DNA of 64,000 bases from NCBI GenBank assembly GCA_964373665.1, contig CAYJVM010000001.1, forward strand, positions 1 to 64,000, in the 5' to 3' direction. Positions 25,780 through 34,150 of the stretch are shown here, piece by piece (the first letter of the stretch is position 1; each line of letters begins with the position of its first letter). The notes beneath the pieces are model-generated. The model saw only the letters and a list, made by a program, of their open reading frames with translations. It searched no databases and was not told where the DNA came from. The stretch comes from JACOWB01 sp964373665. Its GTDB lineage: Archaea > Aenigmatarchaeota > Aenigmatarchaeia > CG10238-14 > SCSR01. Both the position numbers and the translations under genes were made by a program.

Positions 25780-26016
25780 ATGCCAAAAGCCATGATACAA
25801 ATATCAGATAAAGCTAACAGAGTGCTGAATATTTTGAAGGCAAAATATGGTTTGAAGGATAAATCCCATGCTATCAATAAAATGGCTGAGGAATACAGTC
25901 AAACACTGCTAGAGCCTCAATTAAGGCCAGACTATATTAAAAAGTTAAGAAAAATCGAAGAAGAGGGCACGATTTCTGAAGAAGACTTTGAAAGAAGGCT
26001 CAAAGTGAAAGTATAA
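25780..26016 (+). CDS. antitoxin (DUF2683-like) of RelE-type pair
   Basis: A 78-residue protein: an N-terminal strand and helix that could form a ribbon-helix-helix (AMIQISDKANRVLNILKAKY) and an acidic helical tail (YIKKLRKIEEEG). A TATA box (GTTTATATAC near 25738-25747) and AGGTG ribosome-binding site precede it. Its C-terminal half is duplicated as the relic at 24784-24887. The stop shares a base with the toxin start (TAATG). Confidence 0.75.
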   Translation: MPKAMIQISDKANRVLNILKAKYGLKDKSHAINKMAEEYSQTLLEPQLRPDYIKKLRKIEEEGTISEEDFERRLKVKV

Positions 26017-26282
26017 TGTTCTCCGCGGAATTTTCCAAGGAACTTACCAGAAAATTGGAGAAATCGCAGGCGAGGAACAAAGTTATGTTTGACGCCATCA
26101 TCAACAAGATTAGGGAAATTAAGGAGAACCCCGAACATTACAAACCACTAAGATATGACATGAAAGGCTTTAGAAGAGCGCACATCATGAAATCATTCGT
26201 TCTTATTTTCAGAATTGATTACGCGAATAGTAAAATAATCTTTGAAGACTTTGGGCATCATGACGACATTTACCAGCGTTAA
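26016..26282 (+). CDS. RelE-family toxin
   Basis: An 88-residue RelE-fold protein: FSKELTRKLEKSQ, KIREIKENPEHYKPLRYDMKG, FRRAHIMKSFVLIFRID and a final FGHHDDIYQ. The terminal His-His-Asp...Tyr is typical of archaeal RelE toxins that cut mRNA on the ribosome. It is translationally coupled to the antitoxin. Confidence 0.87.
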   Translation: MFSAEFSKELTRKLEKSQARNKVMFDAIINKIREIKENPEHYKPLRYDMKGFRRAHIMKSFVLIFRIDYANSKIIFEDFGHHDDIYQR

Positions 26283-26284
26283 TA

Positions 26285-26300
26285 GACAGCTTTTCCTATC
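26285..26300 (+). repeat. GACAGCTTTTCC boundary repeat, copy 3
   Basis: GACAGCTTTTCCTATC begins 2 bp after the toxin stop and closes the toxin-antitoxin island. Confidence 0.75.
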
Positions 26301-26380
26301 TGCCTGATTTATTAACATATCATTTCATACTAAAGTGAAGTGAGTGTGATGAACAACCAATTCAAGGTGAACAGTGGCCA

Positions 26381-26668
26381 ATGGGTGATGGATCGCCAAT
26401 ATCTAGCGATCTTTCCAGTCTAAAGAAAATCATACTCAAAGCGCTTAATCAAAACCAGATACTGCTTTTGAACGAGATTGAAAAGAATCCTTCTAAAACT
26501 ATAACATCGATAATAAACAAAACTTCTAAAACATCAAAAGTACCTCTCTCTACGCTAAAGCTAAATGCACGTCTATTGAAAGAGTTGGAGCTGATAAAGT
26601 ACTCTGTTTCTAAACCGGTTGAGTTAAGCAAGTCCGGCATGCTTGTAATGAATTTGGTCAGGCGATGA
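26381..26668 (+). CDS. winged-helix regulator-like protein
   Basis: A 95-residue protein, mostly helical, with a helix-turn-helix-like pattern (TSKVPLSTLKLNARLLKELELI) followed by a short wing. It is 1 bp upstream of the racemase gene and may control it. The start is uncertain. Confidence 0.55.
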   Translation: MGDGSPISSDLSSLKKIILKALNQNQILLLNEIEKNPSKTITSIINKTSKTSKVPLSTLKLNARLLKELELIKYSVSKPVELSKSGMLVMNLVRR

Positions 26669-26669
26669 C

Positions 26670-27359
26670 ATGAAAGCTGTTGGAATTATAGGCGGTTTGG
26701 GGCCTGAAACAACTTCAGAGTTCTACATGAGCATAATAAAAAGGAATTCTGAAAGAAGCAATAGCCATCCAAGGATTCTGGTACACAATGTACCAATGCC
26801 GTTCTCTTTAGAGGAAGATATAGTAAAGAATTCTAGAAATGAACACAAATTGTTACCTCTACTGCTTGAAGGTTTGAACATACTGCAAGACAAAGTAGAC
26901 TTTATCGTCATTCCATGCAATACAGCCCACATATTCATCGATGACGTGAGAGTGCAATCGAAAATTCCAGTCCTGAGTATAATAGAAGAAGTTGTCGACA
27001 GAATTAAAAGTAAAAAAATAGGTCGTGTGGGGATATTGGCGACTTCAAAGACTATTGAAAGTAAATTATTCGACTCCAAATTGGTCTCAAATAACATCGG
27101 TTGCATTACACCAGATGCGAATGATCAAAGAAGGGTATCTGAAATAATACATTTACTTCTCAAGGGAGTCAAGTCCAAGGAATTGAAGTCCGGACTAATG
27201 GGAATTGTAGACAAACTCAAAGATGACGGTGCAGAAGCAATAATTCTTGGATGCACAGATCTGCAACTTTTGCTGAAGCAGGAGGAATCTCCGATAGAGT
27301 TGATCGACACATTGGACGTGCTAGCCGATTCCGTTGTGAAAGGAATTAATCCAGAGTGA
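26670..27359 (+). CDS. aspartate/glutamate racemase family protein
   Basis: A 229-residue protein of full family length. It starts KAVGIIGGLGPETTSEFY and has the two catalytic cysteines, in IPCNTAH and LGCTDLQL, as in cofactor-independent aspartate racemases. The product would be a D-amino acid, most likely D-aspartate. It lies between a winged-helix gene and a cyclodipeptide-synthase-like gene, with 6-bp spacing to the latter, so all three may be one operon. Confidence 0.9.
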   Translation: MKAVGIIGGLGPETTSEFYMSIIKRNSERSNSHPRILVHNVPMPFSLEEDIVKNSRNEHKLLPLLLEGLNILQDKVDFIVIPCNTAHIFIDDVRVQSKIPVLSIIEEVVDRIKSKKIGRVGILATSKTIESKLFDSKLVSNNIGCITPDANDQRRVSEIIHLLLKGVKSKELKSGLMGIVDKLKDDGAEAIILGCTDLQLLLKQEESPIELIDTLDVLADSVVKGINPE

Positions 27360-27365
27360 TTCTAA

Positions 27366-28208
27366 ATGACTCGAGAAACACTTTTAGAATCCCTTCAGAG
27401 CGAACCACTTTTAACAGGCTTGACTGTAGGAAGCGATTTGAATGGCTCAACTGGTAATTATTTTGGAATAGGAATAGGAAATCGGCATGGTTTAACAGAG
27501 GATTTGCCTTTTGATGCTTTAGGTATGGTGTTAATTTCAGAATTGGTAAAAAGAGAGCTTGGATTAAATACCACTAAAGTTATAGTGGCTGATGAACACG
27601 CAAAATCGAATGGCTTCAATGAAGCAGATATTGATAGAATAGCCAAATCGCGCAGAGATTTTCTTGTAAATACATCAGACAGGCTTGGATTTGCTGGATG
27701 GAGAGTCGTCTTAGGTTCTGAGACAGCGAAAGACCCTCAATATTTAGAAGTTGTAGCTGGAATAAAAAAAGGAAACTACTACGAAAGAGCTCAATTAGCA
27801 GATATGGAACTTTGCAGAAAATTAGGAAATGGAATAAAAATAGGATGGAAACATGGATACATGGAATTTGATGAGAGGCATTTCGATAGTCTTTACAATT
27901 CGATTTTTGGAGATGGGACGACTTTCGTTTACATGGAAGCAGGTAAAGCACTAGACGGGACGCCCCAAGCGCCGTACTTGGTCAATTCAGACAGATCAAG
28001 ATTATTTCTAAGACAAGATGAGGATTTAGAGCGGATGGTTAGCCAGATGTCGAGAAGAGTTAGAGCCCATTTCAATAATATAGTCGATTTATACGAGAGA
28101 ATATTATACGGCGCGATAAAAACAAACGATAGTCAGAATACACCGGAAAATCTTAGAATGCGATTAAGGGAGACATATGGTGTTATATTTGGGAGTAGAT
28201 ATATCTAA
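27366..28208 (+). CDS. class I synthetase-like HUP protein, cyclodipeptide-synthase-like
   Basis: A 280-residue protein without HIGH or KMSKS motifs but with a Rossmann/HUP layout. TVGSDLNG fits the G-x-S-x-x-N region of cyclodipeptide synthases (nucleophilic Ser and Asn). KVIVADEHAKSNGF fits the second strand. DPQYLEVV and TFVYMEAGKAL line up with the ETPEY and YVLAEAPLF regions recalled for AlbC, keeping the catalytic Glu but with Phe for the first Tyr. The alternative is a degenerate TyrRS/TrpRS-like paralogue. Cyclodipeptide synthases join two aminoacyl-tRNAs into a diketopiperazine. The neighbours are an Asp racemase and TyrRS. Confidence 0.5.
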   Translation: MTRETLLESLQSEPLLTGLTVGSDLNGSTGNYFGIGIGNRHGLTEDLPFDALGMVLISELVKRELGLNTTKVIVADEHAKSNGFNEADIDRIAKSRRDFLVNTSDRLGFAGWRVVLGSETAKDPQYLEVVAGIKKGNYYERAQLADMELCRKLGNGIKIGWKHGYMEFDERHFDSLYNSIFGDGTTFVYMEAGKALDGTPQAPYLVNSDRSRLFLRQDEDLERMVSQMSRRVRAHFNNIVDLYERILYGAIKTNDSQNTPENLRMRLRETYGVIFGSRYI

Positions 28209-28233
28209 AAACTTTGAAATAGAATAGGATATT

Positions 28234-29322
28234 ATGGACTTGGAATCGCGACTAGAGTTAGTCAAAGGGGTCGGTGAAGAAATAATAACCGAAAATGAAC
28301 TTAGAGAACTCCTGGCTACTAAATTGCATCCGGTAGCTTACGATGGGTTTGAGCCTTCGGGTCTGGCACACCTTCCATTCGGAATTTACAGACCACTGCT
28401 GTTAAGAGATCTTACCAAGGCTGGGGTGCATTTCAAATTATACGTCGCCGACTGGTATGGTTGGTTGAACAACAAGATGGGCGGCGACCTGCAAAAAATA
28501 AGGAAAGTTGGCGAGTATTTTGTCGAGGTGTGGAAGGCTGGCGGTGTCGACACAAAAAAAGTCGAGTTTATATGGGCATCAGACGTGATGGCTGACAGAG
28601 AATACTGGAAAACGGTAATACACATAGCAAAGAATACAACTCTCAACAGGGCGACGAGGATGCTTACTATAATGGGTCGAAAGGAAGGAGAACTGCAGGA
28701 AGTGGCACAGTATTTCTATCCTATGATGCAAACCGCGGATATTTTTGCCCTGAAAGCGGATATATGCCAGCTTGGTTTAGACCAAAAGAGAGCGAATATT
28801 TTGGCGAGAGAGGTTGGTCCTAAAATCGGTTTCTGGAAGCCTGTCGTAGTTTCGCACCACATGCTCATGGGCCTGGAAGGAATTAAGAAACCTGAAGGAT
28901 TCGAAGAAAACAAAGAACTCGACGTAGAGATTTCATCGAAAATGAGCAAGTCCAAGCCGCAGACATCGATATTCGTCCACGATTCAATGGAAGAGATAAA
29001 AAAGAAAATAAATTCCGCATTTTGCCCGGCTAAAGTCATTGAAGGCAATCCCGTTCTTGAATATTCAAAGCATCTTGTGTTCAGAAAGTTCAAGTCCATG
29101 AAAATAGAGCGGGACAAAAAGTTCGGCGGCGATATAGAATTTGACAACTATAATGAATTGGAAAGCATGTTCAGGGAAGGCAAGCTGCATCCGGCTGACT
29201 TGAAGAACACAGTTTCAGAGTATCTTGACGACATGATAGAGCCAATCAGGACGCATTTCGAGAAGGACAGGAAGGCAAAGAAACTGTACGAGTTCGTGAA
29301 GAAGCAGCAGGTCACCAGATAA
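28234..29322 (+). CDS. tyrS: tyrosyl-tRNA synthetase
   Basis: A 362-residue archaeal/eukaryotic-type TyrRS. It has VAYDGFEPSGLAHLPFG, where HLPFG replaces HIGH, YFYPMMQTADIFAL for tyrosine recognition, GLDQKRANILARE and KMSKSKPQT. The C-terminal anticodon-binding helices are complete. It charges tRNA-Tyr in the cytoplasm. It starts 25 bp after the cyclodipeptide-synthase-like gene. Confidence 0.96.
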   Translation: MDLESRLELVKGVGEEIITENELRELLATKLHPVAYDGFEPSGLAHLPFGIYRPLLLRDLTKAGVHFKLYVADWYGWLNNKMGGDLQKIRKVGEYFVEVWKAGGVDTKKVEFIWASDVMADREYWKTVIHIAKNTTLNRATRMLTIMGRKEGELQEVAQYFYPMMQTADIFALKADICQLGLDQKRANILAREVGPKIGFWKPVVVSHHMLMGLEGIKKPEGFEENKELDVEISSKMSKSKPQTSIFVHDSMEEIKKKINSAFCPAKVIEGNPVLEYSKHLVFRKFKSMKIERDKKFGGDIEFDNYNELESMFREGKLHPADLKNTVSEYLDDMIEPIRTHFEKDRKAKKLYEFVKKQQVTR

Positions 29323-29359
29323 TGCGATGTCTTTTAAAATTTAACATCTAAATCAATGT

Positions 29360-29854
29360 ATGAAATTAGGGTTGTTTCTTGTGGTCCTGGCTGTCCTCAT
29401 GGCTGGATGCACCAGCGGCGCTGTTGTTGATTTTATGGGAAAGGACACGGTGGAGAAAGGGGATCATGTATACGTTGATTATACGGGAAAACTTGAGGAT
29501 GGTTCTGTCTTCGATACTTCAGAAGGCAGGCAGCCGCTCGACTTTACAGCAGGCTCCGGCCAGATGATTAAAGGCTTTGACAGCGCAGTCATAGGAATGA
29601 AAATCGGCGAAAAGAAGACGGTCACTATCCAGCCAGAGGACGCCTATGGCATGCCGGATCCGGAGAATGTAATAGCTGTGCCTAGGAGCCAAGTGCCAGA
29701 AGACGTGAAGGAAGGAGATACTTTGTACGCTAACGGCCAGCCAATAAAAGTGATCAAAGTTACGGACACGATGGTGACCATAGACGCCAATCATTTTCTT
29801 GCAGGAAAAACGCTGATATTCGACATCACTATAGTGAAGATAGAGAAGAGCTAA
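29360..29854 (+). CDS. lipoprotein FKBP-type peptidyl-prolyl isomerase
   Basis: A 164-residue protein with a signal peptide ending in a lipobox-like LMAGC, so it is probably lipid-anchored outside the membrane. The FKBP domain has VYVDYTGKLEDGSVFDTS, GSGQMIKGFDSAVIGM, GEKKTVTIQPEDAYG and a SlyD-type insert flap. It would help folding of secreted proteins. A TATA-like TTTTAAAATTT lies just upstream. Confidence 0.9.
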   Translation: MKLGLFLVVLAVLMAGCTSGAVVDFMGKDTVEKGDHVYVDYTGKLEDGSVFDTSEGRQPLDFTAGSGQMIKGFDSAVIGMKIGEKKTVTIQPEDAYGMPDPENVIAVPRSQVPEDVKEGDTLYANGQPIKVIKVTDTMVTIDANHFLAGKTLIFDITIVKIEKS

Positions 29855-29868
29855 CGCACAGCAATGAG

Positions 29869-30162
29869 TTAAAACTTGTGAAAATACACCTTGCCTATTC
29901 TCCCGTCATTTACATCAATACCATCCTTTCTCAAAAGCGCAATCTTCCCCTTCATACGACCTTTTCCTGAATAGTTGCCTATTCGACCATCATACTTCAC
30001 AACCTTGTAGCACGGGCAGTTGACAGGGTCTTTATTGTATTTCATTATCGTTCCAATAGCTCTTGGTGATGTTCTGCAAAATCTGGCCAATTCTTTATAA
30101 GAAACGACTTTACCCTTTGGGATCTTCTTCAACAATTCTAAAGCCGGATGCATGACTATCAT
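29869..30162 (-). CDS. Ogt/MGMT-domain protein (alkyltransferase or alkyltransferase-like)
   Basis: A 97-residue protein with the DNA-binding domain of O6-alkylguanine transferase: GKVVSYKELARFCRTSPRAIGTIM and NCPCYKVVKYDGRIGNYSG. The catalytic Cys of the PCHRV motif is kept (PCYKVV) but the next two residues are changed. It lacks an N-terminal domain. It could be a minimal repair enzyme or a damage-recognition protein. ATG 30153 is an alternative start. Confidence 0.85.
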   Translation of the reverse strand: MIVMHPALELLKKIPKGKVVSYKELARFCRTSPRAIGTIMKYNKDPVNCPCYKVVKYDGRIGNYSGKGRMKGKIALLRKDGIDVNDGRIGKVYFHKF

Positions 30163-30240
30163 TTATTCCTACAGCTTAAATCGCATACAAACATTTAATA
30201 GTCTGAATTGCCTTTAATCAGATATGTCCGGGTGCATAAT

Positions 30241-30555
30241 GTGTCCGAAATATTTCTAGTCTTGGGCGCTGCAGCAGCATTGGCTTACTTGGAACATGTT
30301 GCGATGAGCAGTGCTCAAGCATACAATGATAGGGAAGCGGAGCGAATCATACGAAGACTGGACGCTGAATACATTGCAAATCCAAGTGTTTCGTACGGTG
30401 AGCTGGGAGAGGATGCTAAAATCGGTCTACGCGAATTTAACAATCTGAACGTAGATGGACGCTATACACCAAACGTGCCATTTCACTTGTCTCAGACTAT
30501 GCAGAGATGGCGTGTAGAGTCCAGAAGACAACCATTTAAGATTTTGCAACCCTAA
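30241..30555 (+). CDS. small membrane-anchored orphan protein
   Basis: A 104-residue frame with a hydrophobic N-terminal helix (SEIFLVLGAAAALAYLEHVA) and a charged soluble remainder. Only GTG (30232, 30241) or TTG starts are available; GTG 30241 is given. No family is recognised. Confidence 0.4.
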   Translation: MSEIFLVLGAAAALAYLEHVAMSSAQAYNDREAERIIRRLDAEYIANPSVSYGELGEDAKIGLREFNNLNVDGRYTPNVPFHLSQTMQRWRVESRRQPFKILQP

Positions 30556-30563
30556 GAAATAAT

Positions 30564-31847
30564 ATGCTTGACATAAAGCTGTTGAGAGAAAATCCTTCCT
30601 TGGTCAAGGCAAACCTTAAAAAACGGAAGGACCCGGAGAAATTAAAGTTGCTTGACGAGCTGTTGAAGGTTGACGGTGAATGGAGGCAAGTCCAGACACA
30701 AACCAACGGTCTGAAGCAGAAAAGAAACCAGCTGAGCATCGAGATAGGCAAGTTGAAGAAATCAGGCAAGGCCGCAAAGAAGCAGTTGAGTGAAGCAAAG
30801 AAAGTTGACGCTTCCATAACTAAAAACGAGGCAAAGTCAAGCGAACTGGAAATAAGGGAAAAGTTCCTATTGATGGCAATACCGAACATGCTTCATGAGA
30901 GCGTGCCCTTTGGGAAGGACGAGAATGATAATGTCGAGGTAAGCAGACATGGGAAAGAGCCTGACTTTAATTTCGAGCCGAAAGGTCATCTGGAAATTTT
31001 GCAGAGCCTCGGCTTGATAGATGTGGAGCGCGGCGCAAAGGTTGCGGGCGAGAGGTTCTATTACATGAAAGGCGATCTGGTATTGCTTGACAAGGCCCTG
31101 CAGGGTTTCGCACTCGATGTCCTCAGAAAAAAGGGATTCACAATCATCCAACCGCCACTGATGATAAGAAGAAAGCCGTACGAGGGTGTCATAGACCTTT
31201 CAGACTTTGAAATGGTCACTTACAAGATAGAGAATGAGGACGCATACATGATAGCGACGAGCGAGCATCCGATAGGAGCGATGTTCATGGACGAGATACT
31301 TGACGCGACAAAATTTCCATTGATGTTTGCTGGCATTTCACATTGCTTTCGAAAAGAAGTCGGTTCCCACAACAAGTACACGAAAGGACTATTTAGAATG
31401 CACCATTTCAACAAGGTCGAGCAGTTCGTTTTCAGCACTCCGGAACAGTCATGGAAATTGCATGAAGAACTACAGAGGAATTCAGAGATTCTTTTGCAGG
31501 CACTAGGCATTCATTATCGCGTCGTTAATGTCTGCACAGGGGACATAGGCAACATAGCCGCCAAAAAATACGACACCGAGTTCTGGATGGCTGATGGCCA
31601 GTTTAGAGAGATAGGGTCCAATTCCAACTGCACTGACTATCAGGCAAGAAGGCTAGGCATCCGCTACAGAGAGAGCGAGGGTAAGCCAGTGAAAGGTTTT
31701 GTCCACACTCTAAATAATACTGCGCTCGCCACAAGCAGAGTCATGATCGCGATTATCGAGCAGTTCCAGCAGAAGGACGGAAGTGTCGTCATACCCAAAG
31801 TCCTTAGGCCGTACATGTACGGCATAGACAGCTTGGAAAAGAAGTAA
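30564..31847 (+). CDS. serS: seryl-tRNA synthetase
   Basis: A 427-residue class II synthetase of the common type. The N-terminal coiled-coil arm binds the long arm of tRNA-Ser (residues about 30-100). Motif 2 is FRKEVGSHNKYTKGLFRMHHF and motif 3 is NNTALATSRVMIAIIEQFQ. It is 8 bp downstream of the small membrane orphan. Confidence 0.97.
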   Translation: MLDIKLLRENPSLVKANLKKRKDPEKLKLLDELLKVDGEWRQVQTQTNGLKQKRNQLSIEIGKLKKSGKAAKKQLSEAKKVDASITKNEAKSSELEIREKFLLMAIPNMLHESVPFGKDENDNVEVSRHGKEPDFNFEPKGHLEILQSLGLIDVERGAKVAGERFYYMKGDLVLLDKALQGFALDVLRKKGFTIIQPPLMIRRKPYEGVIDLSDFEMVTYKIENEDAYMIATSEHPIGAMFMDEILDATKFPLMFAGISHCFRKEVGSHNKYTKGLFRMHHFNKVEQFVFSTPEQSWKLHEELQRNSEILLQALGIHYRVVNVCTGDIGNIAAKKYDTEFWMADGQFREIGSNSNCTDYQARRLGIRYRESEGKPVKGFVHTLNNTALATSRVMIAIIEQFQQKDGSVVIPKVLRPYMYGIDSLEKK

Positions 31848-31851
31848 GTTT

Positions 31852-32115
31852 ATGGACGCCGGACTTTATTTCACAATACTGTCACCAATGGTTTCCAGCA
31901 TAGCGGTCATTTTCCAGAGCAATGCGGTAAAACTGTTGCATCCTTTAATTGTTGCAAACTTTGGTACGCTCATAGGTCCATTGACGCTGTTTATCATAAT
32001 TCTAGTTTCACGCGAGAAGATAGATAGTAAAAAGATAAAAGCAAACTCGCTAATTACTTCTTTCATGATAACGCGGGAGCATTTCAGCAAGGAGAACTCA
32101 AACAAGGCTCATTAG
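31852..32115 (+). pseudogene. truncated EamA/DMT-type transporter
   Basis: An 87-residue frame starts 4 bp after serS. It begins like an EamA transporter (ILSPMVSSIAVIFQSNAVK, then LHPLIVANFGTLIGPLTLFII) but has two helices where a working unit needs five or ten. After residue 65 the sequence is no longer membrane-like. It ends inside the converging prepilin peptidase gene, so the rest is lost. Confidence 0.6.
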
Positions 32116-32979
32116 GACAAAAATAATATCCCCGTATATGAGCGTAGCCAGCAAAGCCAATGGAAAAGCAGGCGCGAAAGGAACTCCGAGCTTGACATCG
32201 ACATATCTTTTGCCCGACTTTTTCAACGCCTTTATCTGTTTCTCGGTGACGCCGACCAGCTTCTTTTCCGACATGAGCATGTCGCCGACCTTGAGTTTTG
32301 AGATGGGCACTCTTTCCTTAAAGCCGTATGTCTCTACAGCCTTGGCCAGTTTCCACAGTAGATAAAGCGTGGATGCTGCGACAATTGGATATATTGAGAT
32401 TGAAAGGATCTTTCCCATGTCCAAATATCCGTAGATGCTTCCTGCAAGAATCACACCCGCAAGAACTGAAGACAGCACTATAGCGGCGAATATAGTCGCA
32501 ATCGATCTCCTCGAATTCCCAATTTCTTTTTTAATGCCATTGATTACAAACTTGTTTTTGAGAGTGAACAGCAGTCCGTACACGATGAGGTAAATTGCCC
32601 CGATGATGAACATGTTGACCATGTAGCTTATCGGGAACTTGAAGAATGTCTGTGCAAAGACATTCGGCACTGACGGCAATAAGAAACCAATTGCTCCAAG
32701 AATCAGTCCGTCAGCGCCCCCCCATTGCCCTATGTAATACATGAATGCTCCGAATGCAAGGAATGCCAGGCCGAATGCAATGCTGCCCAGCAATGGCTCA
32801 ATTGTGCCAGTAATGATTGACTGGTATCCATAGAACAAAATCGCAATAGCAATCATCGCATACGAAATCTGGTCCGGGACTTCTGTAGTCTTCACGTCCC
32901 ATATCGCCGCAACACTAGTCCCTATGAATGCTGTTGCCAGCGGGATGTAAGCGAAAACCATAATTATAAATAAATTCAT
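32098..32979 (-). CDS. prepilin peptidase (A24 aspartic protease)
   Basis: A 293-residue protein with seven or so hydrophobic helices. The two catalytic Asp residues are in AAIWDVKTTEVPD and in the GxGD-like QWGGADGLILG. It cuts class III signal peptides of pilins or archaellins at the membrane. A cytoplasmic loop of about 60 residues (SKLKVGDMLMSEKKLVGVT) precedes the last helix. No pilin genes are seen in this window. Confidence 0.9.
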   Translation of the reverse strand: MNLFIIMVFAYIPLATAFIGTSVAAIWDVKTTEVPDQISYAMIAIAILFYGYQSIITGTIEPLLGSIAFGLAFLAFGAFMYYIGQWGGADGLILGAIGFLLPSVPNVFAQTFFKFPISYMVNMFIIGAIYLIVYGLLFTLKNKFVINGIKKEIGNSRRSIATIFAAIVLSSVLAGVILAGSIYGYLDMGKILSISIYPIVAASTLYLLWKLAKAVETYGFKERVPISKLKVGDMLMSEKKLVGVTEKQIKALKKSGKRYVDVKLGVPFAPAFPLALLATLIYGDIIFVLMSLV

Positions 32980-33003
32980 CCCATTAAATCTTTAACCGGT
33001 TTT

Positions 33004-33255
33004 ATGTCTTTGCACGGAAGAAGGCAGATGAAGATGATGCTCGGAAGCGCGTCGCCTACAATGCGACTGAAATATAAATATGATTATGATTCTGATGAGG
33101 GATTTTTGCTGGTGGGTGTTTCGATAATGGGCAGACATTCGCCCCTTTCCTTCGAGATATTTCAACGGTATGGAGATCGCATAGAAAGATTGGCTATTAT
33201 GCGACTAGAATGTTTTGAATCTGACCGCGGACGTAAGCCATGGAATTTTATTTGA
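33004..33255 (+). CDS. orphan protein of unknown function
   Basis: An 83-residue basic protein with a predicted beta-rich centre (MRLKYKYDYDSDEGFLLVGV). It lies beyond the end of the ribosomal operon on the other strand. No family is recognised. Confidence 0.45.
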   Translation: MSLHGRRQMKMMLGSASPTMRLKYKYDYDSDEGFLLVGVSIMGRHSPLSFEIFQRYGDRIERLAIMRLECFESDRGRKPWNFI

Positions 33256-33330
33256 TCCTCAAATCAAAAGTTACTGGGAAGCGGACAGGAAGGATTATTT
33301 TCCCGTTTAAGTTGCAACTAGAATAAGCAA

Positions 33331-33489
33331 TCATCCGTATTTCTTGAATCCTATGCTGGATGCGACTTCCCTGATGCAACGTCTGCAGTAAAACAGTCCA
33401 TACTTCCTGATGACACCGCGGAAATTCTTGCATCTGCGGCACCTGCGCGTGCCCTTGCCAAACTTTTTCGGCAGCCTACCCACCCACAT
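33331..33489 (-). CDS. rps14: small ribosomal subunit protein uS14
   Basis: A 52-residue zinc-binding uS14: RRCRRCKNFRGVIRKYGLFY-CRRC ends in IGFKKYG, with CxxC-x15-CxxC. The start ATG at 33489 lies inside the 3' end of the small gene upstream, with a 14-bp overlap. It is the last gene of the ribosomal operon here; uS8, normally next, is absent. Confidence 0.95.
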   Translation of the reverse strand: MWVGRLPKKFGKGTRRCRRCKNFRGVIRKYGLFYCRRCIREVASSIGFKKYG

Positions 33490-33637
33490 TTCCAAGAATC
33501 TGCAGGACTTCCGGATTCTCCATGTACTCCAATTCTATCAGTTTCTCAAAGACTCGCGTATAAATTTTCATATAGTTGCCTTCCCACTCTGCCTGTCTGA
33601 ATATCGAACCGCTGACTTCAAGCGCCATTTCCATCAT
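33476..33637 (-). CDS. 53-residue unknown protein between uL5 and uS14
   Basis: The ATG at 33637 is one base after the uL5 stop and its stop lies inside uS14, so it is packed in the operon like a real gene. The product is acidic and mostly helical (MMEMALEVSGSIFRQAEWEG...VFEKLIELEYMENPEVLQIL). There is no zinc motif or membrane helix. No family is recognised. Confidence 0.65.
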   Translation of the reverse strand: MMEMALEVSGSIFRQAEWEGNYMKIYTRVFEKLIELEYMENPEVLQILGNVGG

Positions 33638-33638
33638 T

Positions 33639-34145
33639 TCACTCAACTTTAACACCTCTCTGCTGCAGCCAATTTATCGTGTCTTCTTTATAAATCTTGT
33701 GACTCTTCCCTATTATACTTTTTGACACCTTCCTCCTCTTCACCCTGTATCCAGGCCTCTCCAGCGTGACCGCAACATCCAGCCCCATCATGCCGATATC
33801 AGGAGAATATCTGACGTTTGGCATGTCTATGTACTCCTTGACTCCAAAGCTGATGTTACCGTCTTTGTCTATCTGCGACGCCTTTACGACATTGTCAACA
33901 GACTTGACGACAGAAGAGAACATGTCCTCGGCCTTTTTTCCCCTTAGCGTGGTCTTGACGCCCAGAGGTCTGCCCTTCGGGACGCCGAATGTCGACCTCT
34001 TCTTCGATTTTGTTGCAACAGACTTGTTTGCAGTAAGCATTTCCACAAGATTCTTCGCCCTTTCTATTTTCAGCTTGTCGTCGCCGCACCCGATATTCAG
34101 GGTCACCTTTTCTATTCTAATGCCCCTCATGGGATTTTCCGCCAT
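33639..34145 (-). CDS. rpl5: large ribosomal subunit protein uL5
   Basis: A 168-residue protein with the uL5 core: PMRGIRIEKVTLNIGCG, TFGVPKGRPLGVKTTLRG, and the C-terminal DVAVTLERPGYRVKRRKV. ATG 34145 is preferred to a TTG at 34154. It binds 5S rRNA. Confidence 0.96.
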   Translation of the reverse strand: MAENPMRGIRIEKVTLNIGCGDDKLKIERAKNLVEMLTANKSVATKSKKRSTFGVPKGRPLGVKTTLRGKKAEDMFSSVVKSVDNVVKASQIDKDGNISFGVKEYIDMPNVRYSPDIGMMGLDVAVTLERPGYRVKRRKVSKSIIGKSHKIYKEDTINWLQQRGVKVE

Positions 34146-34150
34146 AAGAA

